From contig JAPPKD010000263.1 in assembly GCA_028820215.1 (NCBI GenBank), positions 1 to 64,000 of the forward strand: a stretch of 64,000 nucleotides of DNA, written 5' to 3'. How positions within the stretch are numbered: position 1 is the stretch's first letter; each line of letters opens with the position of its first letter. This DNA comes from Spirochaetaceae bacterium. GTDB taxonomy: Bacteria; Spirochaetota; Spirochaetia; SZUA-6; Bin103. Shown here piece after piece: positions 60,763-64,000 of this stretch. Position numbers and translations under genes: made by a program. The notes below the pieces were generated by a model. It had not been told where the DNA came from, made no database searches, and saw only the letters and a list, made by a program, of their open reading frames with translations.

Positions 60763-62288
60763 CTACGGCTCCGCCTGGAGATGATAGGAGTACAGGCTGC
60801 CGGAGCGGACCCGAAAGCGAAGCCGGTACTCGCCGGGCGGCAATCGCTGCAGATCCTCGCCGCCGACCTCGGCGTCCACGCTGTCGCCGCGGAACTGTCC
60901 CCTCGCCAGCACCGTGCCTGCTCCGTTCCCTCCGGCCGGCAGCACCTCGACCGTGAGGACTCCGCGCGGGCCGGCCGTACGTGCGTTGACGAAGATTCGC
61001 TCGCCGCCCAACCGCTCCGGCTTCGTCGTCAGCGTCCCTTCGTCCTCCCCGGCATCCACGCTGATGAAGCCGTCCTGGCGGAGCCATGCGAGTCCGGTTC
61101 CGCATCCCAGGCGCCCCATCTCGAGCAGCCCCGGGTCGTTCGCGCGCCGGTACGCCTTCGTCTCGCGATGCTCCCCCGTCCATCCGTTGTAGTACAGCCA
61201 GATGCGTCCATCGCGCTCGACCAGTCCGTTGTTGGGGCCCACCATCCCGGCATCGAAGTCACCACGGCCGCCGCGCGGAATCAGGGGCCGGTGGCCCCCG
61301 ATGCGACGCCACGTGATGCCGTCCCGGCTGGCCGCGAGCTGGACGTCCATGAACCCCTTCTTGCGGATCTTGGGCTCATCCGGGTCGCCGTAGAGCACGT
61401 ACAGCAGGCCCAGGTACCAGCCCCCTGGTAGATGAACACCGGCATGCTGTAGAGCTCGACGCCGTCGGGATCGTCCTCGTCGGGGACCATGACGGTGCCG
61501 GTGGGCGTCCAGCGCACGAAGTCCGTGGAGGTGGCCCGCCCGATGAGCCGCATGTGTGGGAACCGGCGCATCCCTTCGTCGACGGGAGCGGGGCGGCCCT
61601 CGTACCATCCGTGCAGCGAGCCGATGGTCGCGTCGTAGGTGTCGGGCTCCATCGCCCGCTGTCCCGGCTTCCAGGTAACGGGGCGCAGGAACGCCACGTA
61701 CGCCTGCTACTTCGGGTCATAGCCGAGAAAGGAACCGTCGTCCGCCGCCGCCATGTAAATCGGATTCTGCGGATGCGGCCGCCAGTCGAGTCCGTCCGGG
61801 CTGCTGGCCGCGCACCAGCCCCACGACCCGGCCGATCCCATCCAGCCACGTATCGCACCCGGTTTGTCTGCTCCCGATCCCCAGTACAGCATCTTGTACC
61901 GCGTGGCCGGATCGCAGTCGTGATCGTCATGGACGATGTTGACACCGCCTATGTCGTAGGCGACCACGTTGTTCCGCCGGTCACCGTTGAGCGCGTGGCG
62001 CCGCAGCAGCGGCTTCTCCCAGCGGATGCCGTCGGTGGACTCCGCGTACGCACAGTGAAACGTACCGGCCGCCTCCCGCGCGAAGGCGTAGGTCTGGTAC
62101 CAGTAGCGGAAGCGTCCCCCTTCGAACAGCACCGTGCCGTGGTTGTGACCCATCGCCCGCTCCCACGGCAGATCCGGCACGACCACCGGGTTGTCCCGGT
62201 ATTTCTCCGCCTGGTGGAAGGTGCGGATCAGCCCCTGCCGGGATTCGACGTATGCGTCGTCCAGGAACAGTCGCCGGCACCCGCACAT
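60763..62288 (-). pseudogene. Broken GH32/43-like propeller gene (in-frame stop plus frameshift)
   Basis: A single ancestral frame of about 508 codons starts at 62288 (MCGCRRLFLDDAYVESRQGL). It is interrupted by an in-frame TAG at 61709-61707 (GYDPK-stop-QAYVAFLRPV) and continues in the same frame to VFIYQG. It then needs one extra G in the five-G run at 61425-61421 to resume as GWYLGLLYVLYGDPDEPKIR and run to the stop at 60763. With both repairs it has the propeller pattern of GH32/43-like proteins and the C-terminal sandwich GTLTTKPERLGGERIFVNAR ... YRLRFRVRSGSLYSYHL. The two lesions suggest true decay, but the homopolymer one could be a sequencing error. It sits between the intact relative at 62303-63979 and the LplB-type permease gene. 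Confidence 0.8.
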
Positions 62289-62302
62289 ACCGCCCGATCC
62301 CG

Positions 62303-63979
62303 TTAGTCAGCCGCCCAGATGCTGTAGAGGCGCGTCTGGCGCATCCGCAGCTCGAGGTAGATCTTGCGGTCGATCAGGCGCAACGGCAGCGGCCCGGTGG
62401 TCCAGCGCAGGGGGACCGCTCGATGGTCGCCGTTGATCGGCCGCGCCTCCTCGAAGCCGAACCCTTCGACCGGGTCCCCGCGGTCGTCGAGCACGCGAGC
62501 GACCAGCGACCCAGCCGGCTCGGTAGTCACGTTGAGGTAGATCGTGGGGGCGCGCAGCATGAGCCCGGAGGTGGTCAGCTCGCCCCGCTCGGTCGCCCGC
62601 AAGGCGACCAGCCGTTCGTTCTCCCACAGTGCCCACTGGACGACATGGCGCCATTGGGTCGTCCGCGGCCACTTGTGAGGGAAGTTGTCCCGGCGGACGA
62701 TGATGCCCACGTGGTCCGCGTCGAACTGCACCAGGTCGTTGGTCGGGAAGACGCAAGCCGACGGCGACTCGGTATCGGGGTCCCAGCCCGTGGCATCGAC
62801 CGCGATGACCGGATCCCCGGGAACGAACTCGAACGCCTCGCCGTCCAGGCTGACGGCTAGGTGCAGATCCGCGCAATCGTCCTGACCGCGCCGATAGCGG
62901 CTGACGAAGAACAGGTGTACGTCGGACGTTCCCGGATAGAGGCTGTGGCAGTTGGTGTAGTAGTCGACGCCGAGATCCTCCATGTAGGACGGAAACAGAA
63001 TGGGACGAGGCAGAGGCCAGCGGTGGAAATCCGTGGTGCTGGTGAAGCCGATGCTGCGGCGCTGGGCGCGTTGCCAATATCGGCAGTAGGCGGCGTAGCG
63101 GTCGTGTTCGGCGTCCCAGTAGGGGGTTACCTCCTCGGCCATAAAGGTGAGCGCCGGATACGGAGTGGGCGTCCAGTGCAGGCCGTCGGGAGACTCGGCT
63201 CCGAAGAACGCCATGGCAGGGCCGTCGGGCAGCGCACCGAGGTCCTCGGGCATGACGCCGCCGACGATCAGCTCGTAGTGGCCGCCGGCTTCGACCTGGT
63301 CCCTGGGCATGCGCGAGAGCTGGACCAGCATGGACATGGGATCGAACGGCTCGTTCGTTTCCCGGCAATGGCGCACCAGGTCCGCAATCGGCATCCGGCC
63401 GCCAAACAGACCCTTGTAGCGGCCGGCCGGCGCGGCTGACGGGTCGACGAAGAGCTTCATCCCCGAGAAGCCGCGCTCCGGCACCTGCAGCGTACCGAAG
63501 ACGATGTTGGTACGCCGCCCGTCGATCTCGACCACGTCCAGGTCGGGTGCGCGCCAGTCGACGCCGTCATCCGATTCCAGGTAGCGGACCACCAGGGTGT
63601 GGCTGGTCAGGTCGAAGCCGGCAGCCTCCTCCCGGCTCTGGCGCCGCTGGGCCGCGGTCGCCTGATCGCCCAGGCGCACGCGACCGCCGGCCCAAGCGCG
63701 GAAGCGGCCGCCGTCCTGCATGATCTGCGGATGCAGGTCCGCGAAGGCGTCCACCCGATCTCCGAGCGTGGCCGGCTGCGCCTCGAAGGCGAGGCCGCTC
63801 GGTACGTGGAACGGACGTCCAATCACCTCATGCTTTCGGAAGGTCCTGGTGCCGTAGTAGTCGGCGGTGGCATGCAGCGGGTGCGGCGTGCCGTCAGGCT
63901 CCGACCAGATGATCTTGCCGGGAAAGATCAGCCCCGCGTCCAGGAACAGGAGGTGCCGCGCGCCGAGGTCGTAGACCAT
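62303..63979 (-). CDS. GH32/43-like propeller protein of the sugar-uptake operon
   Basis: 558 residues from ATG 63979 (GAGG about 6 bases upstream; the frame remains open to the window edge, so an earlier start cannot be excluded). No signal peptide. Propeller blocks include ADLHPQIMQDGGRFRAWAGG, VVRYLESDDGVDWRAPDLDV, AFFGAESPDGLHWTPTPYPA, IGFTSTTDFHRWPLPRPILF and LHLAVSLDGEAFEFVPGDPV. The last ~100 residues (GELTTSGLMLRAPTIYLNVT, VLDDRGDPVEGFGFEEARPI, IYLELRMRQTRLYSIWAAD) are the shared C-terminal sandwich. Likely acts on the sugar imported by the adjacent ABC system; the enzyme activity is unproven. Confidence 0.8.
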   Translation of the reverse strand: MVYDLGARHLLFLDAGLIFPGKIIWSEPDGTPHPLHATADYYGTRTFRKHEVIGRPFHVPSGLAFEAQPATLGDRVDAFADLHPQIMQDGGRFRAWAGGRVRLGDQATAAQRRQSREEAAGFDLTSHTLVVRYLESDDGVDWRAPDLDVVEIDGRRTNIVFGTLQVPERGFSGMKLFVDPSAAPAGRYKGLFGGRMPIADLVRHCRETNEPFDPMSMLVQLSRMPRDQVEAGGHYELIVGGVMPEDLGALPDGPAMAFFGAESPDGLHWTPTPYPALTFMAEEVTPYWDAEHDRYAAYCRYWQRAQRRSIGFTSTTDFHRWPLPRPILFPSYMEDLGVDYYTNCHSLYPGTSDVHLFFVSRYRRGQDDCADLHLAVSLDGEAFEFVPGDPVIAVDATGWDPDTESPSACVFPTNDLVQFDADHVGIIVRRDNFPHKWPRTTQWRHVVQWALWENERLVALRATERGELTTSGLMLRAPTIYLNVTTEPAGSLVARVLDDRGDPVEGFGFEEARPINGDHRAVPLRWTTGPLPLRLIDRKIYLELRMRQTRLYSIWAAD

Positions 63980-64000
63980 CTCGACCTCTTTCGTAGCGGG

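Noticed and set aside
58789..61431. 880-codon plus-strand open frame opposite the sugar transporter genes
   Set aside because: Antisense to two permeases and a glycosidase-like gene with intact motifs; the translation is Asp/Gln/Arg-rich with no domain.

Overview
The window is 64 kb of very GC-rich, densely coding bacterial DNA. Many neighbouring genes overlap by 1-4 bases at stop/start junctions (ATGA, TGATG, TAGTG). No rRNA, tRNA, CRISPR array or insertion sequence was seen. The best guess for the source is an uncultured high-GC spirochaete or a bacterium of similar lifestyle. The evidence is an oligosaccharide-type ABC transporter (LplA/LplB/YtcP style) whose binding protein has the ASGDEEGAE-like post-signal segment common in spirochaetal binding proteins, plus an abundance of sugar-, polyamine- and amidase-type catabolic genes. 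This taxonomic call is inference only.

Region 1 (1-12.1 kb): the start of a secreted protein, phosphoenolpyruvate carboxylase, then a polyamine locus. The polyamine locus holds a carbamoylase-type amidohydrolase, a class III (SpuC-like) aminotransferase, a divergent PotD/A/B/C importer, a convergent agmatine deiminase and a LuxR-type regulator. Palindromes built on TCCC-n4-GGGA lie in the promoter regions of the aminotransferase/transporter and of the agmatine deiminase, which suggests one regulon. No AguB-type amidase is seen, so the carbamoylase may fill that step.

Region 2 (12.1-32 kb): a four-gene operon (TIM-barrel isomerase, sulfatase-like enzyme, alcohol dehydrogenase, M19 dipeptidase-like protein), an Rnl/DRB0094-type RNA ligase, a GH106-like glycosidase followed by a SulP transporter, a Gfo/Idh/MocA oxidoreductase and a hydrolase, a MORC/Hsp90-like ATPase, an omega-aminotransferase, and a CocE-like hydrolase operon with a second oxidoreductase, an internally duplicated unknown protein and a TauE/SafE permease.

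Region 3 (32-45 kb): a seven-gene plus-strand run comprising an exported protein, an ABC exporter pair, a DUF4390-like protein, an NtrY-like kinase, an NtrX-like sigma-54 activator and a second SulP transporter. It is followed by a propeller protein, a MerR regulator coupled to a VIT/VWA protein, aldose 1-epimerase and a histidine phosphatase.

Region 4 (45-56 kb): a six-gene minus-strand operon with a cobalt-type nitrile hydratase / thiocyanate hydrolase whose beta subunit is split in two, together with an MDR oxidoreductase, an alpha/beta hydrolase and a C45-type N-terminal-nucleophile acyltransferase. Then come a sugar-hydrolase-like propeller, a methyltransferase, a DUF4143 ATPase with repeats at its start, a haloacid dehalogenase, an all-helical-barrel-like enzyme and an orphan AbrB-type DNA-binding protein.

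Region 5 (56-64 kb): a minus-strand sugar-uptake operon. It holds two GH32/43-like propeller genes (one broken by an in-frame stop and a one-base frameshift), two CUT1-type permeases, the binding protein with a perfect 16-bp tandem duplication before it, and a secreted propeller protein.
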